Source: Nitrosomonadaceae bacterium
Lineage (GTDB): Bacteria > Pseudomonadota > Gammaproteobacteria > Burkholderiales > Nitrosomonadaceae
Assembly: GCA_002721545.1 (NCBI GenBank)
Contig: PBKR01000013.1
Span: forward strand, 1 to 64,000
DNA: 64,000 nucleotides
Reading direction: 5' to 3'
This document shows, piece by piece, positions 31,861 through 43,563 of this stretch. The position numbers and the translations under genes are program-made. The notes under the pieces were generated by a model that was not told where the DNA came from, ran no database searches, and was given only the letters and a program-made list of their open reading frames with translations. The first letter of the stretch is position 1; each line of letters starts with the position of its first letter.

Positions 31861-32520
31861 TTACATAGTAATCACAACCCCGATAACCCCAATTTTTTTT
31901 AATTTTTTTTGTTCCCTCTTTGCCGCCTCATAAGTGGAGAAAGGACCAACACGGACCCTTGTTATTTCTGTACCATTATTATTTATCGTCTCTGTATATG
32001 CTTTCTCTATACCACTAAGTGTCAGGCTTTGTTGTTGATTTTTTGCCTTAATTGAATCAGAAAATGCACCTAACTGAACTATGAACCTCTCTATAATAGA
32101 ATTCGATGCTTTATTTTTATAGGTAGTTCCTAAATTCTCATTATTAGTTTCGTCATGTTCTTGTTCTTGGTCTTTTTGTATTGGCTTAATGAACAATTTA
32201 GATTCATTATCTCCCATCGATTTTAATACAGCTATCTCATCTTTAGGAACATTATTATCATTACCAATCTCTATAGTAGCATTTCTTGAACTAATCGGGT
32301 CTTGTACATTGTCTTCTTCAATTACTGCCATAGAAGAACCATTTAGTAGGGGCTCTTGTGGAAAAATAACTTTGATTTCCTTGCCTTCCTGCTTTGGGAT
32401 AGGTTCAAGTAGCATGGGTAAAACTATAACTGCTATGACTACAAGTACAATTGCACCAACAACTCGCCTTCTAGCTCTCTTTTTTAACTGAAGATTCTGC
32501 TCGTCATTAATTCTAGCCAT
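31861..32520 (-). CDS. dedD: SPOR-domain membrane protein (DedD-like)
   Basis: About 219 aa from ATG 32520; the in-frame TTG just before is unlikely. A basic cytoplasmic N-terminus (KKRARRR) is followed by one transmembrane helix near 19-37 and an acidic, low-complexity periplasmic linker. The C-terminal SPOR domain covers roughly the last 75 residues (FIVQLGAFSD, ITRVRVGPFSTYEAA). SPOR domains bind denuded peptidoglycan at the septum, so a cell-division role is expected. Position between folC and cvpA supports the DedD call. Confidence 0.88.
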   Translation of the reverse strand: MARINDEQNLQLKKRARRRVVGAIVLVVIAVIVLPMLLEPIPKQEGKEIKVIFPQEPLLNGSSMAVIEEDNVQDPISSRNATIEIGNDNNVPKDEIAVLKSMGDNESKLFIKPIQKDQEQEHDETNNENLGTTYKNKASNSIIERFIVQLGAFSDSIKAKNQQQSLTLSGIEKAYTETINNNGTEITRVRVGPFSTYEAAKREQKKLKKIGVIGVVITM

Positions 32521-32537
32521 CAAAATTTATCCAGTTA

Positions 32538-33839
32538 TTACCCATCTTTCTCTTGATTCAGAAATTCCATTATTTCCCCAACAACATAGAATGAACCAAA
32601 CACACAAATTCTATCATTTATAGTAGCCTGTTTACAGGCAAAAATATAAGCTGCAATGGAATCAGGAAAGGTAAAAACTTTTGTTATCCCCGCTTTTTCT
32701 AAGCTCTCAACTATTTCATTAGAAGATGCGCCACGTGAGGCATTAATACCGGCAACAAGCCAAATATCAATTTCCGAGTCAAGTATCTTTACAATCCCAT
32801 CTATATCTTTATCTTTAAATACAGAAAAAATTGCGTAAGTTTTCTGATACCCAACCATTTTTGATAGACTAATATTTAAGGCATGTATAGCACCAGGATT
32901 ATGCGCCACATCAAGAATTACTTTTGGTTTATGAGATAATATCTGAAATCTACCAGAAAGTTGTACGTTTAATAGCCCAGACTGGATATTATTTAATGTG
33001 ACTGGCAAAGTATCCTTAAGGGCATTTAAAGTAGCTAAGCAAGCACTAGCATTTCGCAACTGATGGGGCGCATTACCTAAAGATGGATAAGGCAACGAAT
33101 AATAACTCTCAATATCCTCATGATAATTCCATGTAGAATTGTTATCATCGTAATTAAAATGCTTCCCAATAATCCTAAGTTCTGCTCCAATAGAATAAGC
33201 ATGTTCTTGTATGGAAATGGGAGGAGCAATATCAGAACAAACAGCAGCTTTACCTCTTCGAAAAATCCCTGCTTTTTCCAATCCTATTTTTTCTCTTGTG
33301 TTCCCAAGATATTCTGCATGATCATAATCAACACTGGCCAGTACAGCACACTCAGCATCAAATATATTAATAGCATCTAGTCTTCCCCCGAGACCCACCT
33401 CAAGGATAGCTACATCTACTTTAGCTTTCGTAATCAACTCCATTGCAGCTAGAGTACCAAATTCAAAATAAGTCAATGGAACATTACTTATTTCTCTAGC
33501 TGTTTCTATTGTATTAAAAGCCTCACACAATTCATCATCGTGAACCTCCTTCTTTCCTATACGTATTCTTTCATTATACCGAAGCAAATGTGGTGATGTA
33601 TAACACCCAACAAGATAACCAGCATGACTCAAAATAGCCTCTAATACTGAACACACTGAACCCTTACCATTCGTTCCGCTGACAGAAATGATTGGAAATG
33701 ATAATGAAAAATTTAAATTAGATTTAACCTGATCCAAACGATCTAAACTCATTTCAATATCACTTGGATGAATATGTTCAATATAATCTAACCAGGCATG
33801 TAAATTTCTAATTCTAGGCTTAGTATTAAGCTCAGTCAT
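32538..33839 (-). CDS. folC: Dihydrofolate synthase / folylpolyglutamate synthase
   Basis: 433 aa Mur-ligase-type enzyme. The P-loop is SGTNGKGSVCSVLEA near residues 54-68, the central domain has EVGLGGRLDAIN, and the C-terminal domain has DVAHNPGA. It adds glutamate to dihydropteroate and extends folate tails, and so serves the thyA-folA pair encoded further right. It is flanked by accD upstream and dedD downstream (17 bases), the canonical betaproteobacterial arrangement. Confidence 0.95.
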   Translation of the reverse strand: MTELNTKPRIRNLHAWLDYIEHIHPSDIEMSLDRLDQVKSNLNFSLSFPIISVSGTNGKGSVCSVLEAILSHAGYLVGCYTSPHLLRYNERIRIGKKEVHDDELCEAFNTIETAREISNVPLTYFEFGTLAAMELITKAKVDVAILEVGLGGRLDAINIFDAECAVLASVDYDHAEYLGNTREKIGLEKAGIFRRGKAAVCSDIAPPISIQEHAYSIGAELRIIGKHFNYDDNNSTWNYHEDIESYYSLPYPSLGNAPHQLRNASACLATLNALKDTLPVTLNNIQSGLLNVQLSGRFQILSHKPKVILDVAHNPGAIHALNISLSKMVGYQKTYAIFSVFKDKDIDGIVKILDSEIDIWLVAGINASRGASSNEIVESLEKAGITKVFTFPDSIAAYIFACKQATINDRICVFGSFYVVGEIMEFLNQEKDG

Positions 33840-33880
33840 AAACTACCAAATGTATGGTTGAAAATATAAACAAGATGATA

Positions 33881-34768
33881 CTAAAGGTCTAACTTCAAAG
33901 AAATAGGATGAATAGGTGCTTTCATCAGCAAAGTGCAAAGATTCACAATTCTGTCACGCATATGCCGACGATCAACAATCATATCTATTGCCCCATGCTC
34001 TAATAAGAATTCTGCACGCTGAAAACCATCAGGTAAAGTTTGCCTCACCGTTTGCTCAATTACTCGTGGTCCAGCAAAACCAATTAGTGCTTTAGGCTCT
34101 GCAATTACAATATCTCCAATAAAAGCAAAGCTAGCAGATACTCCTCCCATTGTTGGATCTGTCAAAATAGAAATAAATGGAATTTTATCTTGCTTTAATT
34201 TAGTAAGAGCAGCTGTAGTTTTCGCCATCTGCATCAATGATGTAACACCTTCCTGCATACGAGCCCCTCCACTTGCAGAGAAGCATACAAATGGCAAGCT
34301 TTTTTCAACACATACCTGCACACCACGCGCAAATTTCTCACCTACCACAGAGCCCATTGAACCTCCCATAAAACCAAATTCAAAAGCAGCTACCACCATA
34401 GGTACTGTCTGCACACTTCCTTGCATAACAATCAATGCATCTTCTTCATGCGTTTTTCTCTTTGCTTGCGCTAATCGATCTGTATATTTCATACTATCAG
34501 TAAATTTTAGAGGATCTAGTGGCAAGATTCCTTCTCCAATTTCATGGCGACCCTCATTGTCTAGAAAAAAATCAAGACGCTCTCTTGCGGAAATGCGGTT
34601 ATGGTGATTACATTTTGGACACACATTAAAATTATTACCTAAGTCTGAGTAATACAATACCACTTCACAAGATACACATTTACTCCACAATCCCTCAGGC
34701 ACGACTCTTTTATCGCCACTTTCATTACGCTTTATTTTGGGTGGAAAAAGATTCTGAAACCAACTCAT
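33881..34768 (-). CDS. accD: Acetyl-CoA carboxylase, carboxyltransferase subunit beta
   Basis: 295 aa. The N-terminal zinc ribbon uses Cys31, Cys34, Cys50 and Cys53. The crotonase-like core contains [25 protein letters not shown] and [12 protein letters not shown]. With AccA (not in the window) it transfers carboxyl from biotin to acetyl-CoA, the first step of fatty acid synthesis. It depends on biotin made by the bio genes at the right end of the window. It lies 42 bases downstream of trpA. Confidence 0.97.
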   Translation of the reverse strand: MSWFQNLFPPKIKRNESGDKRVVPEGLWSKCVSCEVVLYYSDLGNNFNVCPKCNHHNRISARERLDFFLDNEGRHEIGEGILPLDPLKFTDSMKYTDRLAQAKRKTHEEDALIVMQGSVQTVPMVVAAFEFGFMGGSMGSVVGEKFARGVQVCVEKSLPFVCFSASGGARMQEGVTSLMQMAKTTAALTKLKQDKIPFISILTDPTMGGVSASFAFIGDIVIAEPKALIGFAGPRVIEQTVRQTLPDGFQRAEFLLEHGAIDMIVDRRHMRDRIVNLCTLLMKAPIHPISLKLDL

Positions 34769-34810
34769 AACTTTATCGTCTAATCCTTATAATTTTTAAT
34801 AATATTAGCA

Positions 34811-35608
34811 CTAACTATCAATAGCTATACGTAAATTTTTTACAAAATTAGATACATTCCTTATAGTTTCTTCTTTAGAAGATTTTTCAATCTCCTTAAT
34901 GAGGCGACTACCAACTACTACTGCGTCAGCTAACTCTGAAACAGATTTTGCTGTTACACTATCATGGATACCAAAACCAACACCAATTGGAATAGAGAAG
35001 TATGAACGCAAAGTAGCTAGTCTATTTTTAACTTCACTTAAATTAAGGTGTGCAGAGCCTGTTACACCTTTTAATGAAACATAATAAATAAATCCTTTTG
35101 CTCTTTTCGCTATATGTTGAATCCGTTTTTCTGGGGTTGTTGGGGAAAGTAAGAAGATCGCGTCCATACTATTTAGCCTGACACACTCTAACCATTCTTC
35201 ACATTCCTCAGGTGGGTAATCAACTACCAACACTCCATCTACACCACATTCCTTAGCTCTAACTGAGAATCCCTGATATCCAATTGCCTCAATAGGATTT
35301 GCATATCCCATCAATACTACAGGTGTCCCAGTATTCTCTTTTCTAAATTCTGCCACTATTTCCAATACTTTCTCTAAGTTTATATTATGCTTTAGGGCCC
35401 TCTCATACGAACGTTGAATAATTGGACCATCAGCCATTGGATCTGAAAAAGGAACACCAAGTTCAATAATATCAGCACCGACATTTACTAGTTCATGCAT
35501 CAATAAGATAGTTGTTACTTGATCAGGGTCACCTGCAGTAATAAACGGAATCAATGCTTTTCTATTATTTTTTCTTAAAGTATCGAATGTAGCTTTAATA
35601 CGAGACAT
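34811..35608 (-). CDS. trpA: Tryptophan synthase alpha chain
   Basis: About 265 aa from ATG 35608 (MSRIKATFDTLR). This start has AGGA 5 bases upstream, and the longer reading to 35647 would overlap trpB. Catalytic Glu and Asp are in IELGVPFSDPMADGP, and GFGIHDSVTA is the phosphate-binding region. It cleaves indole-glycerol phosphate and passes indole to TrpB. It is 7 bases downstream of trpB. Confidence 0.96.
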   Translation of the reverse strand: MSRIKATFDTLRKNNRKALIPFITAGDPDQVTTILLMHELVNVGADIIELGVPFSDPMADGPIIQRSYERALKHNINLEKVLEIVAEFRKENTGTPVVLMGYANPIEAIGYQGFSVRAKECGVDGVLVVDYPPEECEEWLECVRLNSMDAIFLLSPTTPEKRIQHIAKRAKGFIYYVSLKGVTGSAHLNLSEVKNRLATLRSYFSIPIGVGFGIHDSVTAKSVSELADAVVVGSRLIKEIEKSSKEETIRNVSNFVKNLRIAIDS

Positions 35609-35615
35609 AAAAATC

Positions 35616-36821
35616 CTAATTAAAAATAACCCCAGAGGCCTTAGCAACAGTATCTATATCTTTATCTCCTCTTCCAGAAAGATTTACCAATAATAATTGC
35701 TCTTTATCAAGTGTGGGTGCAATCTTTGCAGCATATGCTAGAGCATGACTTGACTCCAATGCCGGAATAATACCTTCATAAAGGCACAACATATCAAATG
35801 CCTTCATGGCCTCTTCATCTGTTATAGCTACATAATCAGCCCTACCAATATCCTTTAGCCACGCATGCTCAGGCCCGACACCTGGATAGTCTAAACCAGC
35901 TGAAATGGAGTGAGTTTCAGCAATCTGCCCCCCATCATCTTGAATTAAATAAGTACGATTCCCATGCAAGACTCCCGATTTACCTGTCATTAAAGTAGCC
36001 GCATGCTTTCCAGATTCAATTCCTAACCCTGCTGCCTCTACTCCTATCATGCCTACATCTTTATTATCTATAAAGGGGTAAAACAAGCCTATCGCATTAG
36101 ATCCTCCACCTACACATGCAATTAATTTATCTGGCTGACGCCCATATTCATTCTGCATTTGTGATGCTGCTTCACGCCCAATAATAGCCTGAAAATCCCT
36201 AACCATCATTGGATATGGGTGTGGGCCTGCTACTGTACCTATGATATAAAAAGTATCTTCAACATTGGTAACCCAATCACGCATTGCTTCATTTAATGCA
36301 TCTTTTAACGTCTTTGATCCTGAATCTACCGGAATTACTGTCGCACCCAAGAGTTTCATACGATAAACATTCGGTGCCTGGCGCTTAATATCTTCTGAGC
36401 CCATATAAACCACACACTCTAGACCGTACCTAGCAGCAACTGTAGCGCTGGCCACACCATGTTGACCTGCTCCAGTTTCAGCTATTACGCGCTGTTTTCC
36501 CATACGCTTTGCTAAAAGTGCCTGGCCAATAGTATTGTTAATTTTATGTGCGCCAGTATGGTTCAAATCTTCACGCTTTAAGAGAATTTGTGCACCCCCA
36601 AGCAAATTAGACCATCTTTTTGCATGGTAAATAGGACTAGGCCGCCCTACATAAAACTTTAATTCCTGAGCAAATTCTTCTTGGAAAGCAGCATCATTCC
36701 GATAATTCTCATATTGGATACGTAACTCTTCTAATGCTGCAATTAGAGTTTCCGCCACAAACGTTCCTCCATAAGAACCAAAATGGCCCTGCATATCGGG
36801 AAGATTATAATTTTTCGCCAT
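35616..36821 (-). CDS. trpB: Tryptophan synthase beta chain
   Basis: 401 aa. The PLP lysine is Lys93 in [15 protein letters not shown], the phosphate-binding loop is [12 protein letters not shown], and [11 protein letters not shown] marks the N-terminal lobe. It joins indole and serine into tryptophan. It overlaps the end of trpF by 17 bases, so the three trp genes are tightly coupled. trpE, trpG, trpD and trpC are not in the window, as usual for split trp pathways in this class. Confidence 0.97.
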   Translation of the reverse strand: MAKNYNLPDMQGHFGSYGGTFVAETLIAALEELRIQYENYRNDAAFQEEFAQELKFYVGRPSPIYHAKRWSNLLGGAQILLKREDLNHTGAHKINNTIGQALLAKRMGKQRVIAETGAGQHGVASATVAARYGLECVVYMGSEDIKRQAPNVYRMKLLGATVIPVDSGSKTLKDALNEAMRDWVTNVEDTFYIIGTVAGPHPYPMMVRDFQAIIGREAASQMQNEYGRQPDKLIACVGGGSNAIGLFYPFIDNKDVGMIGVEAAGLGIESGKHAATLMTGKSGVLHGNRTYLIQDDGGQIAETHSISAGLDYPGVGPEHAWLKDIGRADYVAITDEEAMKAFDMLCLYEGIIPALESSHALAYAAKIAPTLDKEQLLLVNLSGRGDKDIDTVAKASGVIFN

Positions 36822-37431
36822 TTCTAACTCCTCTCATGAAAGCAGCAATCTTTCCTGCATCCTTAATACCCTTAGTTATTTCTACTCCACTAGACACATC
36901 AACAGCCCAGGGTTTTACCTCTTTCATAGCTACGCAAATATTTTCGGCATTAAGACCGCCAGAGAGTATCAATGGTAAAGGTAATTTTTTTGGAATCAAA
37001 TCCCATTTAAAAGTACGACCAGTCCCACCAGGAACACCTTCAACATAGCTATCTAATAGTAAACCATTTGAATTAGAATACTGGGACGCATATTGTAGCA
37101 AATCTGATTTATTCTTGACTCTCGCTGCCTTTATGTATGGTAACAAAAACTGACTACAAAATACTGGATCTTCATCTCCATGAAATTGTATTAAGTTCAA
37201 ACCAACAATGGCACTTGTCTCTTCAACCCACTCAGAGCTTGGATTAACATATACTCCAACAGTACATACAAATGGTGGAAGAGCCCTTACAATCTTACGT
37301 GCCACGTTCGGATCAACAAAACGAGCACTCTTATCCCAGAAAACAAAACCAATGGCATTTGCTCCATATCGTACAGCTATTAAAGCATCTTCAAGACGAG
37401 TAATACCACAGATTTTGACTCTAGTTACCAT
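36805..37431 (-). CDS. trpF: Phosphoribosylanthranilate isomerase
   Basis: 208 aa TIM barrel. The N-terminal [12 protein letters not shown] contains the catalytic Cys, the general acid Asp is in [17 protein letters not shown], and the C-terminal phosphate site is [10 protein letters not shown] plus VDVSSGVE. It catalyses the Amadori rearrangement in tryptophan synthesis. It stands between truA (93 bases upstream) and trpB, matching the conserved truA-trpF-trpB-trpA-accD order. Confidence 0.96.
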   Translation of the reverse strand: MVTRVKICGITRLEDALIAVRYGANAIGFVFWDKSARFVDPNVARKIVRALPPFVCTVGVYVNPSSEWVEETSAIVGLNLIQFHGDEDPVFCSQFLLPYIKAARVKNKSDLLQYASQYSNSNGLLLDSYVEGVPGGTGRTFKWDLIPKKLPLPLILSGGLNAENICVAMKEVKPWAVDVSSGVEITKGIKDAGKIAAFMRGVRNGEKL

Positions 37432-37523
37432 AAGCTAATTTTAGAATGAAATAAATATATATGAAATATACAATAGACCCATACTTAATAAAAAGAAACT
37501 AGGCTTTACTAATAAGCCCTTAT

Positions 37524-38363
37524 TTATTCATGCCTGTCTATCTTATTAGAATCAAAGTTATAGACTCTAGACATCCTAGATAAAATTGTTGTGCAAGATG
37601 GATCTATAAAATCAGGTACCTTCCACTTTGGGTCATAACTAATCCCACTTAAATATAAACCTTCAGCAGAGAAAGTAGGTGCCGCGATAGATCTATCTCG
37701 TCCCTTTAAAATTTCCTCAATCCATTGAGGAGGATGACTTCCCTTACCAACATAAACTAATGAACCAATAATATTTCGCACCATATGCTGTAGAAAACCA
37801 TTTGCACGTATCTCAAAAGTAATAATTTCTCCTTTCTGAGTAATTTCCAATGTAGTTATTTTACGTACTGGTGATTTAGCTTGGCATTCTGAGGCCCTAA
37901 ATGCACTAAAATCATGCTCGCCAAGTAAAAATCGAGCGGCGTATTGCATTCTTTTTATATTTAACGGCAAATGAAACCACCCAACTTTACCATGATACAG
38001 TGCTGCACGTACTGGATGGTTAAGTAATAAATAAAGGTAACAACGATCTTTTGCACTATAGCGAGCATGAAAACTCTCTGATGATCTTATTGCCCATAGC
38101 ACCGCTATACTATTAGGTAACAATGCATTAACCCCCCTTACCCAAGCACTATGAGGGCGTTGTATTTCTGTATCAAAATGAATAACTTGATATAGAGCAT
38201 GTACGCCTGCATCAGTACGACCTGCAGTAAAAACACGAATATTACTATTAGTAATTTTTGATAATGCACCTTCTAATGCATCCTGAATTGCACAACCAGA
38301 AGATTGGCTTTGCCATCCACAAAAAGAAGAACCATCATATTCCAAACCTAAAACGATTCTCAC
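37524..38363 (-). CDS. truA: tRNA pseudouridine(38-40) synthase
   Basis: 279 aa. The catalytic aspartate is Asp51 in AGRTDAGVHALYQVIHF. The start is GTG at 38363, giving MRIVLGLEYDGSSFCGWQ, the standard TruA N-terminus; no ATG fits. The enzyme modifies the anticodon stem of many tRNAs. A 177-base A/T-rich gap separates it from fimV. Confidence 0.95.
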   Translation of the reverse strand: MRIVLGLEYDGSSFCGWQSQSSGCAIQDALEGALSKITNSNIRVFTAGRTDAGVHALYQVIHFDTEIQRPHSAWVRGVNALLPNSIAVLWAIRSSESFHARYSAKDRCYLYLLLNHPVRAALYHGKVGWFHLPLNIKRMQYAARFLLGEHDFSAFRASECQAKSPVRKITTLEITQKGEIITFEIRANGFLQHMVRNIIGSLVYVGKGSHPPQWIEEILKGRDRSIAAPTFSAEGLYLSGISYDPKWKVPDFIDPSCTTILSRMSRVYNFDSNKIDRHE

Positions 38364-38540
38364 TAATCTAGCACCATTATTTTTAAATACTATTGTTTAG
38401 AATCAAAGTAACAAAGAACAAGATTTTTAGAAAATATGTACGCAGATCTACCTATGACGTATAAAAATTATACTATGAGTAAATTTTCAAAATAATAAAT
38501 AACGAGCCTAATAAATAATTTGTAAAATTTAAAATTTCTC

Positions 38541-40400
38541 TCACAAATTTTCCAAAATATTTTTAGCGGCCTTTCTTTGCTCGGCATCTCCATACTTTAA
38601 AATTTCTTGGATAACTTCTTTTACACTCTCATTATCACCCATCTCTTGATAAGCTCGAGCCAAATCAATTTTAGTTGCTATCTCATGCCACTTCTCACTC
38701 TTCTTAGCTAATTGACTAGCTATTATTTCTGCAGAAGATGAACCAGCTATATTTAAATTAATATCAGATAAATCTTCTTCTGATAATACTGGATTAGCTG
38801 TAGTTTCTTCAGCCTGCAGGCCATCAGAGAAACCACTATTATCTATATCTTTTATATTGTCAGACACTAGGGTGTCCGAAATAACAATATCTTCAATATT
38901 TTTATGATCTTTTTCTGTTCCTCTGGCACTCACTTCAGGGTCAGATTCATTATTTATAATTTTTTTCTTCCTATCTTTTATAGCAAAAATAACTATTAAA
39001 AAAAGAAGCAACGCCACCCCTACATATACAATATTCTCAATTAAATTATTAATAATAGCTCCTATACTCGTAGGGAAATCTTCCTTCTTAATTAAAAGTG
39101 AATTCGCGCCTACTTTAGAACTTGATACTTCATGCCCATCATTCATCGTATCTATAACATCTAAATTTTTTTCTATGGGCCTACTTAAACCTGTATTATT
39201 CTGCATAGACTGAGAACTATTCACAACTGTTTCGTGCGTTATTGTAGGGGAAACTTTAGCTCCTGTCGCCATTTTAGAAGCATTTTCTACAGAAGTATCC
39301 ACCTCAGATATTCCCGCACTTCTTAACTCAAGTAATTGCTGTAATTTTTTAATATTTTTTTCAAGTATCGCTAAATTTTTATTTGCTTCATTTAACGCTT
39401 TTTCTTTAGCAATAGCGCTATCTTCTAGAGCTGCAATATAATCCTCCTGAGAAGTATTCTTAATTTTCTTGCCACTGCCACCTTTTATTACCCCTTCTCC
39501 GTTAGAAATACTTAACTTCTCTTTTGGCTGTTTCTTGGCTTTAATAAACTTATCTATTTTAGTAGAAATTTTACCAGTTGCTATTTGTGCAGGCTCCTCA
39601 GAAATAGGGCCCGCATTATCCACTTCTGCTGCTAATCTTTGCCGATATAACTCCCAGTTTTTTACCTGTATCTTTACTTCATTATTAGCCTCCTCTGGTG
39701 AAATTGTTGCAACTTCACTTACATCGGGCACACGAAGTATTGCGCCTGTTTTAAGCCTATTCATATTACTATCAGAAAAAGCTTTTATATTTGCGCGATA
39801 TAATGCAACAAGCAATTGATTTAATTGTATCTTAGGATATTTAATTTTTTGTGCAATTTTAGTCAGATTATCCCCATGTACTACTGGAACATAGAAAGCG
39901 TCAAGTTGTTTAACATCACCTACTTCCTTAGGCCCTGAATTACTTACAACTGAGTCAGCTTGTAATGCTGGTAAAGTTGGATTAGATCTCTCCTCCAATG
40001 AATCAAGTAGTACTGTGAATTCTTTAATTAAAAGACCTGAAGACCATTTAAATTCAATTAAAAAACTAAGAAAAGGTTCAGCTACAGGCTGTGAAGAAGT
40101 GATTCTAATATAAGGCTGACCGTTTGAACGATTCTCTATATTAATTTCAAAATCAGTTAAAAAAGAAGCGTAATCTACATTTAATTGTCGAAAAGATTCA
40201 GGTGAGGCAAGTTTTGCAGATAAGACAGAAATATTTTCTTTCTCTATGGAAATAATATCAATTTCTGCTTTAAATGGCTGGCCCAAATAAGAATTAAGGG
40301 TAAGCCCCCCCAAATTTATTGCATGTGCAGTAAAAGATGAAGTTAGCAAGAAAAGATATAAACACGTTCTAATTAAAAATCGGCGTGCCATCATTTCCAT
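38541..40400 (-). CDS. fimV: FimV-like LysM membrane protein
   Basis: 619 aa. It has a signal peptide ending near AHA (residue 27) and the FimV N-terminal domain (INLGGLTLNSYLGQPFKAEI). A peptidoglycan-binding LysM-type segment lies near 170-225 (VVHGDNLTKIAQKI), then a coiled-coil stretch near 330-360 and a single transmembrane helix near 446-468. An acidic cytoplasmic part ends in the FimV C-terminal TPR motif (LARAYQEMGDNESVKEVIQ). In Pseudomonas, FimV organises the pole and type IV pili. Its place between asd and truA is conserved even where pili are absent, so a pilus is not implied. Confidence 0.88.
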   Translation of the reverse strand: MEMMARRFLIRTCLYLFLLTSSFTAHAINLGGLTLNSYLGQPFKAEIDIISIEKENISVLSAKLASPESFRQLNVDYASFLTDFEINIENRSNGQPYIRITSSQPVAEPFLSFLIEFKWSSGLLIKEFTVLLDSLEERSNPTLPALQADSVVSNSGPKEVGDVKQLDAFYVPVVHGDNLTKIAQKIKYPKIQLNQLLVALYRANIKAFSDSNMNRLKTGAILRVPDVSEVATISPEEANNEVKIQVKNWELYRQRLAAEVDNAGPISEEPAQIATGKISTKIDKFIKAKKQPKEKLSISNGEGVIKGGSGKKIKNTSQEDYIAALEDSAIAKEKALNEANKNLAILEKNIKKLQQLLELRSAGISEVDTSVENASKMATGAKVSPTITHETVVNSSQSMQNNTGLSRPIEKNLDVIDTMNDGHEVSSSKVGANSLLIKKEDFPTSIGAIINNLIENIVYVGVALLLFLIVIFAIKDRKKKIINNESDPEVSARGTEKDHKNIEDIVISDTLVSDNIKDIDNSGFSDGLQAEETTANPVLSEEDLSDINLNIAGSSSAEIIASQLAKKSEKWHEIATKIDLARAYQEMGDNESVKEVIQEILKYGDAEQRKAAKNILENL

Positions 40401-40554
40401 AGACTTAAAAAAAAATATAATAACATTATGGGGTTATAGATTATAAGCTCAACTTTATCTATTATTAAAAGCCAAATATATTTTTTATAGAATTTCCTCA
40501 TAACATAAAGGCTCTACACTAAAGGTATTCTATTAAATGCACTTCTAAGCTAAT

Positions 40555-41667
40555 TTAAGTTTCAACCAAAATCCGTAACATTCTACGTAACGGCTCTGCT
40601 GCACCCCAAAGTAACTGATCTCCTACTGTAAACGCAGATAAATAATCTTCTCCCATTGTAAGCTTTCGTAAACGACCTACTGGTATAGATAATGTGCCAG
40701 TTACAGTAGCTGGAGTAAGCTCTTTTAACGTAGACTCTCGTTCATTAGGAATGACACGAACCCAATTATTAGACTCAGCAATAATATCTTCAACTTCATC
40801 TAAAGGGATTTCTTTGTTCAATTTTATAGTCATTGCCTGACTATGACAGCGCATAGATCCAACACGAACGCAAATCCCATCGACAGGAACTTCATGATTA
40901 CTAGTTCCCATAATTTTGTTAGCTTCTGCTTGAGCCTTCCACTCCTCACGACTTTGTCCATTACCAAGATCCCTATCAATCCAAGGAATTAAGCTGCCTG
41001 CAAGTGGAACACCAAAGTTTGAAGTCGGGAAGTCTTCTCCACGTAAAGATCCAGAGACCTTTCTATCAATATCTAATATGCTAGAGGCAGGATCATCTAA
41101 AAGACTTTGTGCTCCACGATGGGCTTCTCCCATCTGCACTAACAATTCACGCATATTTTTCGCACCTGCACCAGAAGCTGCTTGATAAGTCATGGCGCTC
41201 ATCCAATCAACCATACTATTTTTAAGTAATCCTCCAACTGCCATTAACATAAGGCTTACAGTACAATTTCCACCAATATAGGACTTCTCACCATCGTGTA
41301 TAGCTTGCTTAATTACCGGGAGGTTAACCGGGTCTAAAATAATTACGGCACCCTCTTCCATCCTGAGCGTAGAAGCGGCATCAATCCAATATCCTACCCA
41401 GCCTTCCTTTCGTAATTCTTTATAAACTTTAGAAGTATAAGCTCCCCCCTGACAAGAAATGATAATGTCCATCACTTTGAGCTGATTAATATTATAAGCA
41501 TCTTTAAGCGGCAAAATCTCCCTACCAACATCTGGGCCAGGATCACCAAACTGAGATGTAGTAAAAAACTCTGGCTCTACTAGTTCAAAATCATTCTCCT
41601 CACGCATTCTTTGCATTAGAACAGATCCAACCATGCCGCGCCAACCAACAAAACCAACACGCTTCAT
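40555..41667 (-). CDS. asd: Aspartate-semialdehyde dehydrogenase
   Basis: 370 aa of the gammaproteobacterial-type Asd. The NADP motif is [17 protein letters not shown] (5-21) and the catalytic cysteine is Cys135 in [10 protein letters not shown]. It reduces aspartyl phosphate to the semialdehyde shared by lysine, threonine, methionine and diaminopimelate synthesis. It follows leuB in the same orientation (61-base gap), as in most betaproteobacteria. Confidence 0.97.
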   Translation of the reverse strand: MKRVGFVGWRGMVGSVLMQRMREENDFELVEPEFFTTSQFGDPGPDVGREILPLKDAYNINQLKVMDIIISCQGGAYTSKVYKELRKEGWVGYWIDAASTLRMEEGAVIILDPVNLPVIKQAIHDGEKSYIGGNCTVSLMLMAVGGLLKNSMVDWMSAMTYQAASGAGAKNMRELLVQMGEAHRGAQSLLDDPASSILDIDRKVSGSLRGEDFPTSNFGVPLAGSLIPWIDRDLGNGQSREEWKAQAEANKIMGTSNHEVPVDGICVRVGSMRCHSQAMTIKLNKEIPLDEVEDIIAESNNWVRVIPNERESTLKELTPATVTGTLSIPVGRLRKLTMGEDYLSAFTVGDQLLWGAAEPLRRMLRILVET

Positions 41668-41728
41668 TCAAGCTCCTTTTATTAAAAAATTAAAATTAGA
41701 TCCATAAATACTTATATTATTTTCCATG

Positions 41729-42793
41729 CTATAAGTTAGTTAATATAGCATCACCCATTTCCACCGTGCCTACTTCCTTCATTCCTACTTCACAAATGTC
41801 TCTAGTACGATAGTTCTTAGCCAATACTACCTTTACAGAATTCTCAATACGAATAGCCGCTCTTTCTTGGCCAAATGTATATCGTAACATCATAGCTACT
41901 GACAAAATTGTTGCTAAAGGATTAGCAATATTTTTACCCGCTATATCTGGAGCTGATCCATGTATCGGCTCATATAATCCTTTATTTTTATCATCAAGAG
42001 ATGCTGACGGCAACATGCCAATAGAACCAGTAAGCATTGAGGCTTCATCAGATAAAATATCACCAAACATATTTCCTGTAACAATCACATCAAATTGCTT
42101 TGGATTCAGTATCAACTGCATAGCAGCGTTATCTACCAACATATGTGAAAGCTCAATATCTGGATATTTCTTAGAAACATCTTCAAAAACTTCTCGCCAT
42201 AATTGAGAGCATTCAAGAACATTCATTTTATCAACTGAGCAAAGTTTTTTATTACGCTTACGTGCGACCTGAAAGGCAACATGTGCAATCCTATATATTT
42301 CAGCCTCACTATAAACCATAGTATTCAACCCTATTCTCTGCTTATTATCAGATAGCTTAATTCCACGTGGCTCTCCAAAATAAATATCACCTGTTAATTC
42401 CCGAATAATAAGGATATCAAGACCTGATATTATTTCAGGCTTAAGTGTTGAAGCACCTACAAGTTCTGAATAAAGAAATACTGGTCGCAAATTTGCAAAA
42501 AGATTCAAATCTTTACGTATGGATAACAATCCTTGTTCTGGGCGCTTATCTCTTGAAAGCATGTCATATTTTAAACCGCCAACAGCTCCTAATAACAAAG
42601 CATCGGCTTCCATAGCAAGCTTACGGGTCTCTTCTGGATATGGGTTTCCAGTTACATCCACAGCACATCCCCCCAATAAAGCTGTTTCCATCTCAAATTT
42701 CATTCCATCACTATTAAGTGCTTCTAATACACGTACTGCTTGAGCAATAATCTCAGGACCAATACCATCACCAGGTAAAATTACGATTTTCAT
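41729..42793 (-). CDS. leuB: 3-isopropylmalate dehydrogenase
   Basis: 354 aa. It has the [12 protein letters not shown]-terminus and the [14 protein letters not shown] loop, which marks it as isopropylmalate rather than isocitrate dehydrogenase. Metal-binding aspartates are in [14 protein letters not shown]. It oxidatively decarboxylates 3-isopropylmalate in leucine synthesis. It lies 24 bases downstream of leuD. leuA is not in the window. Confidence 0.97.
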   Translation of the reverse strand: MKIVILPGDGIGPEIIAQAVRVLEALNSDGMKFEMETALLGGCAVDVTGNPYPEETRKLAMEADALLLGAVGGLKYDMLSRDKRPEQGLLSIRKDLNLFANLRPVFLYSELVGASTLKPEIISGLDILIIRELTGDIYFGEPRGIKLSDNKQRIGLNTMVYSEAEIYRIAHVAFQVARKRNKKLCSVDKMNVLECSQLWREVFEDVSKKYPDIELSHMLVDNAAMQLILNPKQFDVIVTGNMFGDILSDEASMLTGSIGMLPSASLDDKNKGLYEPIHGSAPDIAGKNIANPLATILSVAMMLRYTFGQERAAIRIENSVKVVLAKNYRTRDICEVGMKEVGTVEMGDAILTNL

Positions 42794-42817
42794 AAATTTT
42801 CTCAGTAAATAACTTCG

Positions 42818-43456
42818 TTAAGTAAATAACCAAGGTTGCTCAATCCGCCTTCTAGCCTCAAAATCTTCTATTTTTCTTGTATGCTGTAGCGTGAGTCCAA
42901 TTTCGTCTAAGCCATTTAACAAATTATTTTTTCTAAAACAATCGATATCAAAGTGATGAACCTTACCAGTAGGCGTGGAAACCGTCTGATTTTCCAAATT
43001 GATATCAAGAGAATAACCTACATTTAAATCTATTTCATAAAACATCTGATCAACAATATTCTCACTTAGCACAATAGGTAATAATCCGATTTTAAATGAA
43101 TTATTGAAAAATATATCGGCATAGCTAGGAGCCAATATCACTTGAAATCCATAATCCTGAAGAGCCCATGGAGCATGTTCTCGGCTTGACCCACAACCAA
43201 AATTTGCACGTGTCAATAAAATTTTTGCCCCACGGAACCTCGTATGGTTAAGAATAAAATCTGGATTTAATGTGCGTTGAGAAACATCTTTACCTGGCTC
43301 ACCATGATCTAAATAACGCCATTCATCAAATAAATACTGGCCAAAACCAGATCGTTTTATTGATTTCAAAAACTGCTTAGGAATGATTGCATCTGTGTCA
43401 ACATTTGCACGATCTAGTGGCGCCACTAATCCTTGACAATGAACAAATTTTTTCAT
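42818..43456 (-). CDS. leuD: 3-isopropylmalate dehydratase small subunit
   Basis: 212 aa aconitase swivel-domain protein. [17 protein letters not shown] is the family N-terminus and [15 protein letters not shown] is the substrate-binding loop. It pairs with LeuC to isomerise isopropylmalate. A 107-base gap separates it from leuC. In several relatives a small entericidin-type gene lies in that gap; none is visible here. Confidence 0.96.
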   Translation of the reverse strand: MKKFVHCQGLVAPLDRANVDTDAIIPKQFLKSIKRSGFGQYLFDEWRYLDHGEPGKDVSQRTLNPDFILNHTRFRGAKILLTRANFGCGSSREHAPWALQDYGFQVILAPSYADIFFNNSFKIGLLPIVLSENIVDQMFYEIDLNVGYSLDINLENQTVSTPTGKVHHFDIDCFRKNNLLNGLDEIGLTLQHTRKIEDFEARRRIEQPWLFT

Positions 43457-43563
43457 TTATATGAGACTACTCTTTATTTTTTATAAAATAATATTATTCA
43501 ATTTATCTGGCGACTTATAAGTTTAAGCCTAATAACAAATTTAAATATTTTCCAATAAAATCG